A stretch of 64,000 bases of DNA from Afifella marina DSM 2698 (GTDB lineage: Bacteria > Pseudomonadota > Alphaproteobacteria > Rhizobiales > Afifellaceae), in the NCBI RefSeq assembly GCF_900102695.1, contig NZ_FMVW01000008.1, positions 1 to 64,000 of the forward strand, written 5' to 3'. The translations under genes were made by a program, and so were the position numbers. Under the pieces are notes generated by a model. It had not been told where the DNA came from, did no database searches, and saw only the letters and a program-made list of their open reading frames with translations. Shown here piece after piece: positions 43,735 to 53,479 of the stretch. Within the stretch, counting starts at the first letter, position 1; every line of letters starts with the position of its first letter.

Positions 43735-45540
43735 CTATGCCGCTGCCGGCACATTCGAGGATACGGCACGCACCGCCTGCGAGAGGCCTTCGGCATCCGC
43801 ATAGGGCAAAGGCAGATAGATCGCAGCCATTTCCCCTGCAAGCTTCTCCGCCTTCGGTTGCGGCCGTGGCGACGTATCCACGAGGACGGCGCGAAATCCA
43901 GCCAGACGAAAGGCCCTGGCAGAAGCCAAAGCATCCTCCTCGGCCTGGGGACGACCCGGCGCGCCATCACGCGCGATATTGGCGCGTCCGTCGGTCAAGA
44001 ACACGACGCTCGGCGTCTGACCCTTGCGTTTGACGCTATCGGCAAGCGCCGCGGCCGCATCGATCGCCGTCGCGAGCGGCGTGCCGCCTCCGCCCGGCAG
44101 CCCCGCGAGGCTGCGCTTGGCGCGCGTCAAAGACCGCGTCGGCGGCAGGAGAAGCTCCGCCTCATGTCCGCGAAAGGCAATCAGCGCCACCTGGTCGCGG
44201 CGCACATAGCAATCAGCCAAGAGGAGCTCGACGGCACCCTTGGCCTCGGCGAGACGGTGCAAGGCTGCCGAGCCCGAGGCATCGACGACGAAGATGGTGG
44301 CCGTCTCCGACCGCTCCTTATGCCGCGAGATGCGGAAATCGTCGCGCCGGACTTCGACACGTGCCGGACGTTTGCCCGGTTCGAGCACCTCTCCGCGCGC
44401 CGTTCTGCGGATCGGCTGCCAGGGTGCGGCAGCACGCAACGTCTCCACGACATTGAGACGCATCCCGTCCCGCAAATCACCCTGTCGCGTGCCGATCGGC
44501 CGGCCGCGCGTCTTCGACTGTTTTTGCGCACCTGCCTTGCCGCCGGCAGAGGAGCCGCGGCTGTGGCGGTCGAGCCCCATCTTCAACATCGCAAGAAGGC
44601 CCGGAGGAATGGCGGCTTGCGCGGCTTCCAGGATCACATCGTCAAGCGGCTTGTCCTTGGCCTCCGATTCGTCCTTCTGCTCGGCTTCCTCCGGAGGTTC
44701 CTGCGGCTCGGGCGGTTGTTCCTCGGAGGATTCGTCCTCCGGACCCTCGATTTGCGGGATCATCGTCGCACGGGGCGCCAGAACGAGACGAGCGGCCGTC
44801 TGCAGATCCACCTCACCGACAAAATCCTCGCCGCACAAGGCGGCGTGCGCCTTGGCGGCCCGCGCAGCCAGCAGCGGCGCGCGCAGGGAGCCGATCCCAA
44901 GCGCCATCGCCGTCGTGCACAGCGCCTGCAGCGCCTCGTCTGAGAGCGAAACGGCGCTGTAGCGCGCAGCGGCGGCCGTCACCTCCTCCGCCGTCACGAC
45001 AGAAGGCTCCAGGTCCCGTAAGGTGGCGCCGGAAAGATCGATATGAAAAGCGAGACGGTCCATGAGCGCGGCGGGCGGCCGCTCCTCTTGCGACAAGCCC
45101 TCGTCGAGGGCGACGACACCGAAGTGGCTCGGCGTCCGCAACGCCAAACCATCGCGTTCCAAAACGACTTCACCGGCATCGAGTGCGGCGACGAGATGGG
45201 CGGCCTTGTTCAGCTCCATGCGTTCCGCCATGGCGAGAACGACGACGCCGCCATCGGCTGCGGCGAGGATGCCACGCTCGGCCACCGGGCGCCCAGCGCG
45301 CAAGGTCGCCGTCAGATCGAGCCCGCCCAGAATACGGCTCTCGCTGGCATGCAACGGCACCCGGCGCATAGGAGCCTCATCGGGCAGAAGAGCGCGCAGG
45401 GTTTCAAGCCAGGCATCACGGCCCGGCCCCGCGAGAGAGCGTATCGCAGCACCGCCGAGCTGCGCCGGGGCAACGGCAAACAATGCCGCCGCAAGAAGCG
45501 CATCACCCCAAATCGGATCTTCTGCCGAGCGCTCGCTCAT
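43735..45540 (-). CDS. bchD: Magnesium chelatase subunit D
   Basis: AAA+-like scaffold subunit that couples BchI ATP hydrolysis to BchH. The product is 601 residues from the ATG at 45540. The N-terminal AAA-like half lacks a good P-loop, as usual. A Pro/Glu-rich acidic linker (about residues 265-300) precedes the C-terminal integrin-like vWA domain with the metal site VVDASGSAALHRL and GGGGTPLATAI. The gap to bchI is 13 bases. Confidence 0.96.
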   Translation of the reverse strand: MSERSAEDPIWGDALLAAALFAVAPAQLGGAAIRSLAGPGRDAWLETLRALLPDEAPMRRVPLHASESRILGGLDLTATLRAGRPVAERGILAAADGGVVVLAMAERMELNKAAHLVAALDAGEVVLERDGLALRTPSHFGVVALDEGLSQEERPPAALMDRLAFHIDLSGATLRDLEPSVVTAEEVTAAAARYSAVSLSDEALQALCTTAMALGIGSLRAPLLAARAAKAHAALCGEDFVGEVDLQTAARLVLAPRATMIPQIEGPEDESSEEQPPEPQEPPEEAEQKDESEAKDKPLDDVILEAAQAAIPPGLLAMLKMGLDRHSRGSSAGGKAGAQKQSKTRGRPIGTRQGDLRDGMRLNVVETLRAAAPWQPIRRTARGEVLEPGKRPARVEVRRDDFRISRHKERSETATIFVVDASGSAALHRLAEAKGAVELLLADCYVRRDQVALIAFRGHEAELLLPPTRSLTRAKRSLAGLPGGGGTPLATAIDAAAALADSVKRKGQTPSVVFLTDGRANIARDGAPGRPQAEEDALASARAFRLAGFRAVLVDTSPRPQPKAEKLAGEMAAIYLPLPYADAEGLSQAVRAVSSNVPAAA

Positions 45541-45553
45541 CACCGTTACACCC

Positions 45554-46579
45554 TTAAGCGCCGAAAAGCTCCTCGAGGGCGCGATCGACGCGCACGGAGG
45601 AACCGGAATCGTCGAGCGGGTTGCGCCGCAAGCGGTGTCGGAGTGCCGGTGGCGCCACCTGACGCAAATGCTTGTCGCCCACTTCCGAGTCGCCTTCGAA
45701 AGCCGCAAGAGCGCGAGCGGCCCGCATCAGTGTGAGCTCGCCCCGCAGACCGTCGGTGCCGAGCGCCATGCACAACTCGGCGGCACGCTCCAACGCCTTA
45801 TCGGGCACGGACACGTCGCCAAGACGCTTGTGCGCCGCGGTCAGACGTGAACGCAGCTTGCCGTCTCGGCGCTTCCAGTGCTCGACGAACGCAGCGGGGT
45901 CGTGTTCATAGGTGTCGCGACGCCGGATCACGTCGATGCGGGTCGGCAGATCCGTCGGCGTCTTCACTTCGACGGAGAGACCGAAACGGTCGAGAAGCTG
46001 CGGGCGCAGCTCGCCTTCTTCCGGATTGCCGCTGCCAACGAGCACGAAACGGGCCGGATGGCGAACGCTCAAACCTTCGCGCTCGACGACGTTCTCTCCG
46101 GAGGCCGCCACATCCAGGAGAAGATCGACGAGGTGGTCCTCGAGAAGGTTCACTTCGTCGATATACAGAAAGCCGCGATGGGCACGGGCCAGAAGACCGG
46201 GCTCGAACGCCTTTTCGCCCTTCGTCAGAGCCAGCTCGAGATCGAGCGCCCCGACCACACGGTCCTCGGTCGCTCCGAGCGGCAGATCGATCACCGGAAC
46301 CGGGACTTGCCGCGTCTTCAGATCGCCTTCCGCCGCCTTCTCCTTGCAGCTGTCGCAAAAAGCGCCTGGATTGGCGGGATCGCAGCCATAGGGGCAACCC
46401 ACGACGACGCGCATCTTCGGCAGCAAAGCCGCCAATGCGCGCACGGCCGTCGACTTTCCGGTGCCACGATCACCAAAAACGAGGACACCGCCGATGGAAG
46501 GGTCGATCGCCGCCAGAAGCAGCGCGGTCTTCATTTCGTCCTGGCCGACGATGGCGGAGAAGGGAAACGGCATTGCCAT
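45554..46579 (-). CDS. bchI: Magnesium chelatase ATPase subunit I
   Basis: AAA+ ATPase of Mg-chelatase. The product is 341 residues. Walker A is [15 protein letters not shown] and Walker B is [13 protein letters not shown] four-Cys cluster ([11 protein letters not shown]...FCDSC) lies between them. The 219-base gap before it (46580-46798, after ispH) contains no PpsR-type site and only a doubtful 69-codon frame; a promoter there is likely but was not resolved. The ribosome-binding site is weak (AAGG). Confidence 0.96.
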   Translation of the reverse strand: MAMPFPFSAIVGQDEMKTALLLAAIDPSIGGVLVFGDRGTGKSTAVRALAALLPKMRVVVGCPYGCDPANPGAFCDSCKEKAAEGDLKTRQVPVPVIDLPLGATEDRVVGALDLELALTKGEKAFEPGLLARAHRGFLYIDEVNLLEDHLVDLLLDVAASGENVVEREGLSVRHPARFVLVGSGNPEEGELRPQLLDRFGLSVEVKTPTDLPTRIDVIRRRDTYEHDPAAFVEHWKRRDGKLRSRLTAAHKRLGDVSVPDKALERAAELCMALGTDGLRGELTLMRAARALAAFEGDSEVGDKHLRQVAPPALRHRLRRNPLDDSGSSVRVDRALEELFGA

Positions 46580-46798
46580 GTTTGTTCAACCTTGCGGCTT
46601 GGGCCGATACGCGCCCGAAATATCAGCTTCGCAGCTCAACATCCGACAGGCAGGCGCCGGGCCGGACAACGACGGGCTGGCGCCGCAGCGCTCACCCAGG
46701 TTCATGAAAGGATTGAGACTTTTTCGAAAGAGAGACGCCAGATGAAACACCATCCTCACAAGCCAGGAACGCAAAATCAAGCTTTCCGCCAGCAAGGC

Positions 46799-47758
46799 TC
46801 AGGCATCGGCCAGAGCCTCTCGAAGAAGTCTCTGAGGCAGTTTGAAGTGAACTTTTTCTTCGATTCCGTCCAGGGTTTCTACATGAAGTGTGCGGAAAGT
46901 TCGCAGCCAGTTCAGCACCGCTTGTACGCTCGCTTCCGGCGCCGAAGCGCCGGCCGTGACGCCGAGCCGATCGACATGCCGAAGCCATGCCGGATCAAGC
47001 TCGTGCGGGGCCTCGATCAGATAGCTCGGGATACCCGACGCCTCTCCGAGTTCACGCAACCGGCTTGAATTGGAGCTGTTGGCGGAACCCACAACGACCA
47101 GCATCTCAATCTCGGCTGCAAGATCCAGCACTGCGGTCTGCCGGTTCTGCGTCGCATAACAGATGTTGCGCGTCTCCGGCCCGACGATTGATGGAAAGCG
47201 CGCCTTCAAAGCCGCGATGACATTGCGTGTGTCGAGCAGGCTCAAGGTCGTCTGAGTGATGTAGGCGACGCGCTCGGGGTCCGCGACATCGATCTCAGCC
47301 ACCGCATCGGGCGTCGACAGGATATGGAGACGACCGTCGATCTGGCCGCGCGTGCCTTCCACCTCGGCATGACCGGCATGACCGATGAGCACCACGTCGT
47401 AGCCTTGCTTGGCATAGCGGCGACCTTCCCTTTGCACCCGCTGCACGAGCGGACAGGTCGCATCGACAACATCAAGCTTCTTTGCGGCGGCACGATCGGC
47501 CACTGCGCGAGACACACCATGCGCGCTGAAGACGGTGACGGAGCCGTCCGGAATCTCGTCTGTCTCCTCCACGAAGACAGCGCCGCGCTCTTTGAGCGTA
47601 TCGACAACATGCTGATTGTGAACGATCTGGTGGCGCACATAGACCGGCGGACCATAAAGCGAGAGCGCGCGCTCCACGATCGTGATCGCACGTTCGACGC
47701 CCGCGCAGAAACCGCGTGGCTGGGCTAGGATCACCCTCAGAGACCGTCCTGTCGCCAT
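46799..47758 (-). CDS. ispH: 4-hydroxy-3-methylbut-2-enyl diphosphate reductase
   Basis: Iron-sulfur reductase for the last step of the MEP pathway, producing IPP and DMAPP for carotenoids, phytol and quinones. The product is 319 residues from the ATG at 47758. The three cluster Cys are in PRGFCAGVERA, DATCPLVQRV and a Cys in the NICYATQNRQ region; NSSNSSRL is also conserved. It is upstream of bchI and has a PpsR-type site in its promoter region, linking isoprenoid supply to photosynthesis control. Confidence 0.95.
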   Translation of the reverse strand: MATGRSLRVILAQPRGFCAGVERAITIVERALSLYGPPVYVRHQIVHNQHVVDTLKERGAVFVEETDEIPDGSVTVFSAHGVSRAVADRAAAKKLDVVDATCPLVQRVQREGRRYAKQGYDVVLIGHAGHAEVEGTRGQIDGRLHILSTPDAVAEIDVADPERVAYITQTTLSLLDTRNVIAALKARFPSIVGPETRNICYATQNRQTAVLDLAAEIEMLVVVGSANSSNSSRLRELGEASGIPSYLIEAPHELDPAWLRHVDRLGVTAGASAPEASVQAVLNWLRTFRTLHVETLDGIEEKVHFKLPQRLLREALADA

Positions 47759-47796
47759 GAGCCTCTTTATAGGCGATCTACACGGACGGCGTAATG

Positions 47797-47814
47797 TGTC
47801 ACGGCGGTTTGACA
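47797..47814. promoter_or_regulatory. PpsR/CrtJ-type operator upstream of ispH
   Basis: TGTCACGGCGGTTTGACA is a full TGT-N12-ACA match. It is 38 bases before the ispH start and about 130 bases before the divergent GGDEF/EAL gene. Confidence 0.65.
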
Positions 47815-47943
47815 CTGTGACGGATTGCCGTCGTCCGGACCGCGGCTACGCCGGGCGATTAACTCCCCTTTATCTGAAAAGGTGGACAAAGCTTTTACTG
47901 CTTATCGGCAGGTTTGGCTCGGGGGAACCAAGAGGACAACGTC

Positions 47944-50214
47944 ATGACGGCCGCCCAGATACAGGAGGCAATGTGCCCCTGCCCGGCCAATGAGCAAGAA
48001 CGACTGCAGGAAGTTCTACATTACCGTTTTGCCGATGGTGGCTCGGAAAAGGCCCTCGACGAGATCTGCGGTCTTGCACACAGCCTGTTTGATGTTCCGC
48101 TTTCATTCGTCACGCTGGTAGACGCGAACGAGGAGGTCATCCTCGCAAGCTGTGGTGCCGGTGATCGCCCAATCCCCCGTGGCGACGCGATCTCCAGCTG
48201 GGCCGTGTTGTCCGATGACGTTCTCGTCGTCGAAGACGCCCTGCAGGACGCGCGGTTCCACGGCAACGAATGGGTACAGCGGCGTCATCTGCGGTTTTAT
48301 GCGGGAGCGCCTCTTATCGTACGCCCCGGCGTCGCCTTGGGTACGCTCTGCCTCATCGACACCCGGCCGCGTCACTTTTCGGCGAGCGAAAGAGAGCGAC
48401 TCGCGATGCTCGCCGCTCTCGCCATGAACGAATTGTCGCGCAGGCGCACGATCATCGATCTGCGCCGCCAAAAGAGGCTCCTGGCCCAGGCCACCCGCCT
48501 GACCAAAGTCGGCAGCTGGAAACTCGATGTGCGCAACGACAGTCTGACCTGGTCGGAGGAGATGTACCGCATCTTCGAGCTCGATCGCCGGGTCAACCCA
48601 ACGCGCGAATTCTTCAAGCAGACGCTCTCGAGCGCGAGCGACACAGATGCACAGCAGGCCGTGACGGCCCTGGTTCAGGCAGGCAAACGCTTCGACCGTG
48701 AAGTCGAGATCACGACGGCAAAAGGCCATCGCCGCTGGATCAGGTGCCTTGCCGAAGCCGAGTGGAGCGAAGGCAGGGTCGCGCATGTGATCGGCAGCGT
48801 GCAGGACGTGACCGAGCAACACCAGCACAACGCAGAGATCGAGCGGCTGGCTTTCCGCGACGGCCTGACGGGACTTCCCAACCGGGCCCTGTTTCATGAG
48901 CGCTTGTCGGGCGCCATCGCGCATGCGCGGCAAACACGGACGAGCGTCGGGCTCATCATGCTCGATCTCGATCACTTCAAGACGGTCAACGACACGCTCG
49001 GCCACGACGCCGGTGACCTGCTTCTGTGTCTGATTGCCGAACGTCTCCAGCGCGTTTTTGGGGAAAACAACACGGTCGCCCGCCTCGGCGGCGACGAATT
49101 CGCCATCATCATGCCCGACATCAAAACGGCCGCCGATATCCACAAAGCCGTCGAGCGGGTGATGGAATTGCTTCGCCACCCCGTCGAACATGACGGACGC
49201 AACTTCTCCATTACCGCCAGCGCCGGAGCGGCGATGTGTCCCCTGCATCATGAGAATCCGACGGATCTCTTGAAGAACGCCGACATCGCGCTTTTCCGGG
49301 CGAAGCTCACAGGACGCAATCGCCTGATCGGTTTCCAACCCTGGATGCGGCTTGCCGTGGAGCGCAAGGCAGAGCTCGTACAGGATGTGCGCAGCAGCCT
49401 CACGGAGAATCATTTTAGGCTCTTCTATCAGCCGACCGTCAGTCTCGCGGCCCCCTGTCAGGTGACGGGACTTGAGGCTCTGATGCGGTGGGAGCATCCC
49501 AGCAAAGGCCTTCTCACACCCGCAGCCTTCATGGCCGCATTCGAAGATACGGAATGCGGCCATCACCTCGGTGAGCTCGCTTTCGACAGCGCCATCTTGC
49601 AAATGCGACGATGGCTCGATGAGGGCGTCGAATTCGGCCGTGTTGCGATCAATCTCTCATCGGCACAGTTCCGCACCGGCAATCTCACCGAAGTGATTCT
49701 GGACAAGCTCGCGGCGGCGGGCGTGCCCCCCTCCCGTCTCGTCCTCGAGGTGACGGAAAACACCTATATGGGGTGGAGTGCCGAAATGGTCGGGGACGCT
49801 CTGCGCGCCCTGCATATTGCCGGCATCCAGATCGCGCTCGACGATTTCGGAACGGGCTACGCCTCGCTCACCCACCTCAATCAGTTTCCGATCGACCGCC
49901 TGAAGATCGACAAGTCGTTTCTGCGTGGCACCCGTGACGGGGCCATCGTCCACGCCATCGTCACGCTTGGCGCACGCCTCGGAATGAAAGTGGTCGCAGA
50001 GGGCGTGGAGGACGCAGAGCAGCTGGCGATCTTGAGGGAGATGAAGTGCGACGAAGCACAGGGCTACTACTTCGCACGTCCGATGCCAGCCGACGACGTG
50101 CCCACGTTCCTCGCCGAGTTTCAAACCCGCTCAGATGGCGACATCCTGACAGTCCCCACAAATCCGCAGGCTCTGGCCCAGGTTGAGGAAACGCAGCAGC
50201 CGACATGCGCCTGA
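47944..50214 (+). CDS. GAF-PAS-GGDEF-EAL cyclic di-GMP signalling protein
   Basis: A 756-residue cytoplasmic protein without membrane helices. The order is GAF (about 20-170), PAS with PAC (180-305), GGDEF (315-475) and EAL (490-740). The cyclase motif RLGGDEFAI is intact. The upstream product-inhibition RxxD site is not conserved (GENN). The phosphodiesterase motifs EALMRW, INLSS, LEVTEN, DDFGTGYAS, KIDKSF and VVAEGVE are all present, so both activities are possible. It is divergent from ispH across a PpsR-type site, at the right border of the photosynthesis cluster. The ATG at 47944 is preferred to an earlier alternative start. Confidence 0.92.
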   Translation: MTAAQIQEAMCPCPANEQERLQEVLHYRFADGGSEKALDEICGLAHSLFDVPLSFVTLVDANEEVILASCGAGDRPIPRGDAISSWAVLSDDVLVVEDALQDARFHGNEWVQRRHLRFYAGAPLIVRPGVALGTLCLIDTRPRHFSASERERLAMLAALAMNELSRRRTIIDLRRQKRLLAQATRLTKVGSWKLDVRNDSLTWSEEMYRIFELDRRVNPTREFFKQTLSSASDTDAQQAVTALVQAGKRFDREVEITTAKGHRRWIRCLAEAEWSEGRVAHVIGSVQDVTEQHQHNAEIERLAFRDGLTGLPNRALFHERLSGAIAHARQTRTSVGLIMLDLDHFKTVNDTLGHDAGDLLLCLIAERLQRVFGENNTVARLGGDEFAIIMPDIKTAADIHKAVERVMELLRHPVEHDGRNFSITASAGAAMCPLHHENPTDLLKNADIALFRAKLTGRNRLIGFQPWMRLAVERKAELVQDVRSSLTENHFRLFYQPTVSLAAPCQVTGLEALMRWEHPSKGLLTPAAFMAAFEDTECGHHLGELAFDSAILQMRRWLDEGVEFGRVAINLSSAQFRTGNLTEVILDKLAAAGVPPSRLVLEVTENTYMGWSAEMVGDALRALHIAGIQIALDDFGTGYASLTHLNQFPIDRLKIDKSFLRGTRDGAIVHAIVTLGARLGMKVVAEGVEDAEQLAILREMKCDEAQGYYFARPMPADDVPTFLAEFQTRSDGDILTVPTNPQALAQVEETQQPTCA

Positions 50215-50229
50215 AGCATCCTGACGGTT

Positions 50230-51417
50230 TCAGGTATCGGAGGCCGTTTCTTCCATATTGATCTCGCGCAGAATCGCCTCACCGTGCTCGTTGAGCCGCG
50301 GAGAGCCCGATTGGGCCGCGAGTGGCGCCCCATCGAAGAGGATCGGGGTGCGCAGCCCAGGAAGGGTGAAAGCGCCGCCCGCCATCTCGGCTTCTATCAC
50401 CATGCCGCGCTCGCGCAGTTGCGGGTCGGCAAAAACCTCCGACAATGTGTTGATCGGACCCGCAGGAATTGCCGAGGCCTCAAGACGTTGAAGGAGATCC
50501 GTCCGCGGCCAGGATGCGAGTTTCGGACAAAGAAGCCCCAGGAGCTCGGGCCGGTTTGCGACCCGTGCGGCATTGTCGGCGAAACGCGGATCGTCAGCCC
50601 ATTCCTCATTGCCGAGAATGCGGCAAAGACCACGAAACTGCCGATCGTTTCCGACCGCGATGATCAGATGGCCGTCGCTGACGGCGAACACCTGGTAGGG
50701 GACGATATTGGGATGCGCGTTTCCGGCACGTTGAGGGTTGTTGCCGGTCACGAGGTAGTTCATCGCCTGGTTGGCGAGGACGCCCGTCATGGAATCGAAC
50801 AGCGCCATATCGATGTGCGTCCCCTCGCCGCTCGCTTCACGCGAACGCAAGGCCGCCTGGATCGCAATGACGGAATAAAGGCCGGTGAAGATGTCGGCAA
50901 AAGCGACACCCATCTTCATCGGTTCGCCATCCGGCTCGCCCGTCAGAGACATGATCCCCGACATGCCCTGGATCATCACGTCATAGCCGGCGCGGGACGC
51001 ATAAGGACCGGTCTGGCCGAAGCCGGTGATGGAACAGACGATGAGATGGGGGAAATCACGGCGGAGCGTCGCCGCGTCGAGACCATATTTCTTCAAGCCG
51101 CCCAGTTTGAAGTTCTCGACGAGCACATCCGCCTCGGCGCAAAGCCGTCGCACGATCTCCTGCCCTTTGGGCGTGGCGATATCGACCCCGATCGACCGCT
51201 TGCCCCGATTGCAGGCGTGAAAATAGGCGGCCCCCTCCGATCCCCCCTCCGGGTTGACGACGAAGGGCGGACCCCAGCGCCGCGTATCGTCGCCCTGGCT
51301 CGGCTCCTCGATCTTGATCACGTCCGCACCAAGATCGGCGAGAACCTGACCAGCGAAGGGCCCAGCCAGAATGCGGGCGAGCTCAATGACTTTGACGCCC
51401 TCAAGCGGCTTATTCAT
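50230..51417 (-). CDS. Family III CoA-transferase, probably glutarate-type
   Basis: A CaiB/BaiF-family CoA-transferase of 395 residues. The N-terminus (GVKVIELARILAGPFAGQVLADLGADVIKIEEP) and the catalytic Asp region (RAGYDVMIQGMSGIM) are canonical. It lies 20 bases after glutaryl-CoA dehydrogenase in the same direction, so transfer of CoA from succinyl-CoA to glutarate (as in SUGCT) is the likely activity. The substrate is inferred from context. Confidence 0.85.
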   Translation of the reverse strand: MNKPLEGVKVIELARILAGPFAGQVLADLGADVIKIEEPSQGDDTRRWGPPFVVNPEGGSEGAAYFHACNRGKRSIGVDIATPKGQEIVRRLCAEADVLVENFKLGGLKKYGLDAATLRRDFPHLIVCSITGFGQTGPYASRAGYDVMIQGMSGIMSLTGEPDGEPMKMGVAFADIFTGLYSVIAIQAALRSREASGEGTHIDMALFDSMTGVLANQAMNYLVTGNNPQRAGNAHPNIVPYQVFAVSDGHLIIAVGNDRQFRGLCRILGNEEWADDPRFADNAARVANRPELLGLLCPKLASWPRTDLLQRLEASAIPAGPINTLSEVFADPQLRERGMVIEAEMAGGAFTLPGLRTPILFDGAPLAAQSGSPRLNEHGEAILREINMEETASDT

Positions 51418-51437
51418 TTTCGACCCCGAGCCTCAGA

Positions 51438-52646
51438 TCAAAAGAAAGCCTGAATACCCGTCTGGGCACGGCCGAGGATCAGCGCGTGGATGTCGTGCGT
51501 GCCCTCATAGGTGTTGACGGTCTCGAGGTTCTGCGCGTGGCGCATGACGTGGTATTCTTCCTGGATCCCGTTGCCGCCATGCATGTCGCGAGCCACACGG
51601 GCGATATCGAGAGCCTTGCCGCAATTGTTGCGCTTGATGAGCGAGATCATCTCAGGCGCCATCTTGCCCTCGTCGAAGAGCCGGCCGACGCGCAAGGCCG
51701 CCTGCAGGCCTAGAGCGATCTCCGTCTGCATGTCGGCCAGTTTCTTCTGAACCAGCTGAGTGGCGGCGAGCGGCCTGCCAAACTGATTCCGCTCCAAGGC
51801 GTAACTCCTTGCACGGAACCAACAATCCTCGGCAGCGCCCATAACGCCCCAGGCGATTCCATAGCGCGCGCGGTTGAGGCAACCGAACGGACCTTTCAGC
51901 CCCGACACGTTGGGCAGGAGATTCTCTTCCGGCACCACGACACCGTCCATGACGATCTCGCCGGTGATCGAGGCACGCAGGGACAGCTTGCCGCCGATTT
52001 TGGGTGCAGAAAGACCCGGCATGCCCTTCTCGAGAATGAAACCGCGGATCGCGCCGTCATGCTCCGCCGATTTTGCCCACACCACGAAGACGTCGGCGAG
52101 CGGAGCATTCGAGATCCAGGTCTTGGAGCCGGTGAGACGATAGCCGTCGCTCACCTTTTCCGCCCGCGTCTTCATTCCGGCCGGATCGGAGCCGGCATCC
52201 GGTTCGGTCAGACCGAAGCAGCCGATCCATTCGCCGCTCGCCAGCTTCGGCAGATATTTCTGCCGCTGCGCTTCATCGCCATAGGCGTAGATCGGATGCA
52301 TGACGAGCGAGGATTGAACGCTCATCATGGAGCGGTATCCGGAATCGACGCGCTCGACTTCACGCGCCACGAGGCCGTAGGCGACGTAGGAGGCATCCGC
52401 GCAGCCATACTCTTCCGGGATGGTAATCCCGAGAAGGCCGAGCTCGCCCATTTCCGCAAAGATTTCCGGCTCGGTTCTTTCCTTGGCGTAGGCTTCGAGA
52501 ATCCGCGGTGCGAGCTTCTCTTGCGCGTAATCGTGCGCCGTATCGCGGATCAGCCGCTCTTCTTCGCTCAGCTGATCTTCGAGGAAAAAAGGATCCGCCC
52601 AATCAAAGGCGGAGTGTGAATCGGTCTTCTTAACGTGTTGATCCAT
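51438..52646 (-). CDS. gcdH: Glutaryl-CoA dehydrogenase
   Basis: Acyl-CoA dehydrogenase that oxidises and decarboxylates glutaryl-CoA to crotonyl-CoA in lysine/tryptophan or aromatic degradation. The product is 402 residues from the ATG at 52646. Diagnostic segments are [38 protein letters not shown] and the catalytic Glu in [17 protein letters not shown], which fit GcdH better than short-chain dehydrogenases. It is 22 bases after the tetR gene's stop on the same strand. Confidence 0.92.
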   Translation of the reverse strand: MDQHVKKTDSHSAFDWADPFFLEDQLSEEERLIRDTAHDYAQEKLAPRILEAYAKERTEPEIFAEMGELGLLGITIPEEYGCADASYVAYGLVAREVERVDSGYRSMMSVQSSLVMHPIYAYGDEAQRQKYLPKLASGEWIGCFGLTEPDAGSDPAGMKTRAEKVSDGYRLTGSKTWISNAPLADVFVVWAKSAEHDGAIRGFILEKGMPGLSAPKIGGKLSLRASITGEIVMDGVVVPEENLLPNVSGLKGPFGCLNRARYGIAWGVMGAAEDCWFRARSYALERNQFGRPLAATQLVQKKLADMQTEIALGLQAALRVGRLFDEGKMAPEMISLIKRNNCGKALDIARVARDMHGGNGIQEEYHVMRHAQNLETVNTYEGTHDIHALILGRAQTGIQAFF

Positions 52647-52668
52647 TACCTGCTCGCCACCGTCGCCC

Positions 52669-53358
52669 CTACCGGGGGCGCACTCCGTCCAAAAATATCC
52701 GAATGCAGCGGCGCAGATAGTCCTTGCGGTCATCGCCACCGCCCAATTCGGGGTCTCCCGGCGCCTTGAAGACGATGGCACCGAAGATCATGTCCATCAA
52801 AATCTTCCCAGCACTCATTGCGTCATCAATATCGATACGCCCGAGTTCACGCTGCTTGTCAAACCATTCGCCCAGCAAAGCCCGCGATCTCTCTCCGCCG
52901 CGTTGACGCGCCAATTCGTGCAACTCCGGATAATGCCGTGATTCCACCATCACGAAACGCAAGAGAGCGATGCGCTCACGATCGGCTTCTTCCGAAATGT
53001 CGATGCGGAAAATGGCTTCGAGAGCGTCCTGAAGCGACATCTTCTCGTAATCGCCCGGGAGCGCCAGCATGGTCTCTCGATGGGCGTCGATGATGGCGGC
53101 AAAAAGCTCCGTCTTGCTGGGGAAAAGCCGGTAAAGCGTGCGCTTCGAAATCCGGCACCGCGCCGCCACCTCATCCATCGTCGTGCGTGCATAGCCGCTC
53201 TCCTGGAACAGCTCGCGTGCCTTCTGGAGGATGATCGCGCTTTGCGCTTCATCCGACATGACTTTGGGACGACCACGTCCCCGAGGAGCCTCAGAGCCCC
53301 CCTCAGCCTTGCCGAGATTTAATGTTTCTTCGTCTTTTGAAGAGGCTACGGAATGCAT
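52669..53358 (-). CDS. TetR/AcrR-family repressor
   Basis: A 229-residue regulator with an N-terminal helix-turn-helix ([28 protein letters not shown]) and an all-helical ligand domain. The N-terminal 45 residues, including RGRGRPK, are basic. It is divergent from the exporter operon, so it most likely represses that operon, and may also affect gcdH downstream. The start is uncertain: a GTG at 53397 is also open but would overlap the exporter promoter. Confidence 0.88.
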   Translation of the reverse strand: MHSVASSKDEETLNLGKAEGGSEAPRGRGRPKVMSDEAQSAIILQKARELFQESGYARTTMDEVAARCRISKRTLYRLFPSKTELFAAIIDAHRETMLALPGDYEKMSLQDALEAIFRIDISEEADRERIALLRFVMVESRHYPELHELARQRGGERSRALLGEWFDKQRELGRIDIDDAMSAGKILMDMIFGAIVFKAPGDPELGGGDDRKDYLRRCIRIFLDGVRPR

Positions 53359-53376
53359 GTCGGTCACCTGAGCGGC

Positions 53377-53404
53377 TTGACAGAGCGCCAGGGACACTTA
53401 TAGG
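53377..53404 (+). promoter_or_regulatory. Sigma-70-type promoter candidate for the exporter operon
   Basis: TTGACA (53377-53382), a 16-base spacer, then TATAGG (53399-53404). It lies directly upstream of the proposed tetR start. No clear palindrome for TetR binding was identified within it. Confidence 0.5.
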
Positions 53405-53479
53405 TACGATTGCGTTTTATATTAATGGGCACAGCTGCTCCCTCCTAATCCTTACGCTGTAGCGCCCCCCGGTCTCAAC

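Noticed and set aside
46586-46795. 69-codon frame between ispH and bchI
   Set aside because: No ribosome-binding site, non-ATG start and no conserved features; more likely leader sequence of bchI.
53358-53410. Possible PpsR-type site near TGTCCCTGGCGCTCTGTCA
   Set aside because: Spacing is wrong (N13) and the second half-site is TCA; it lies before a TetR gene unrelated to photosynthesis.
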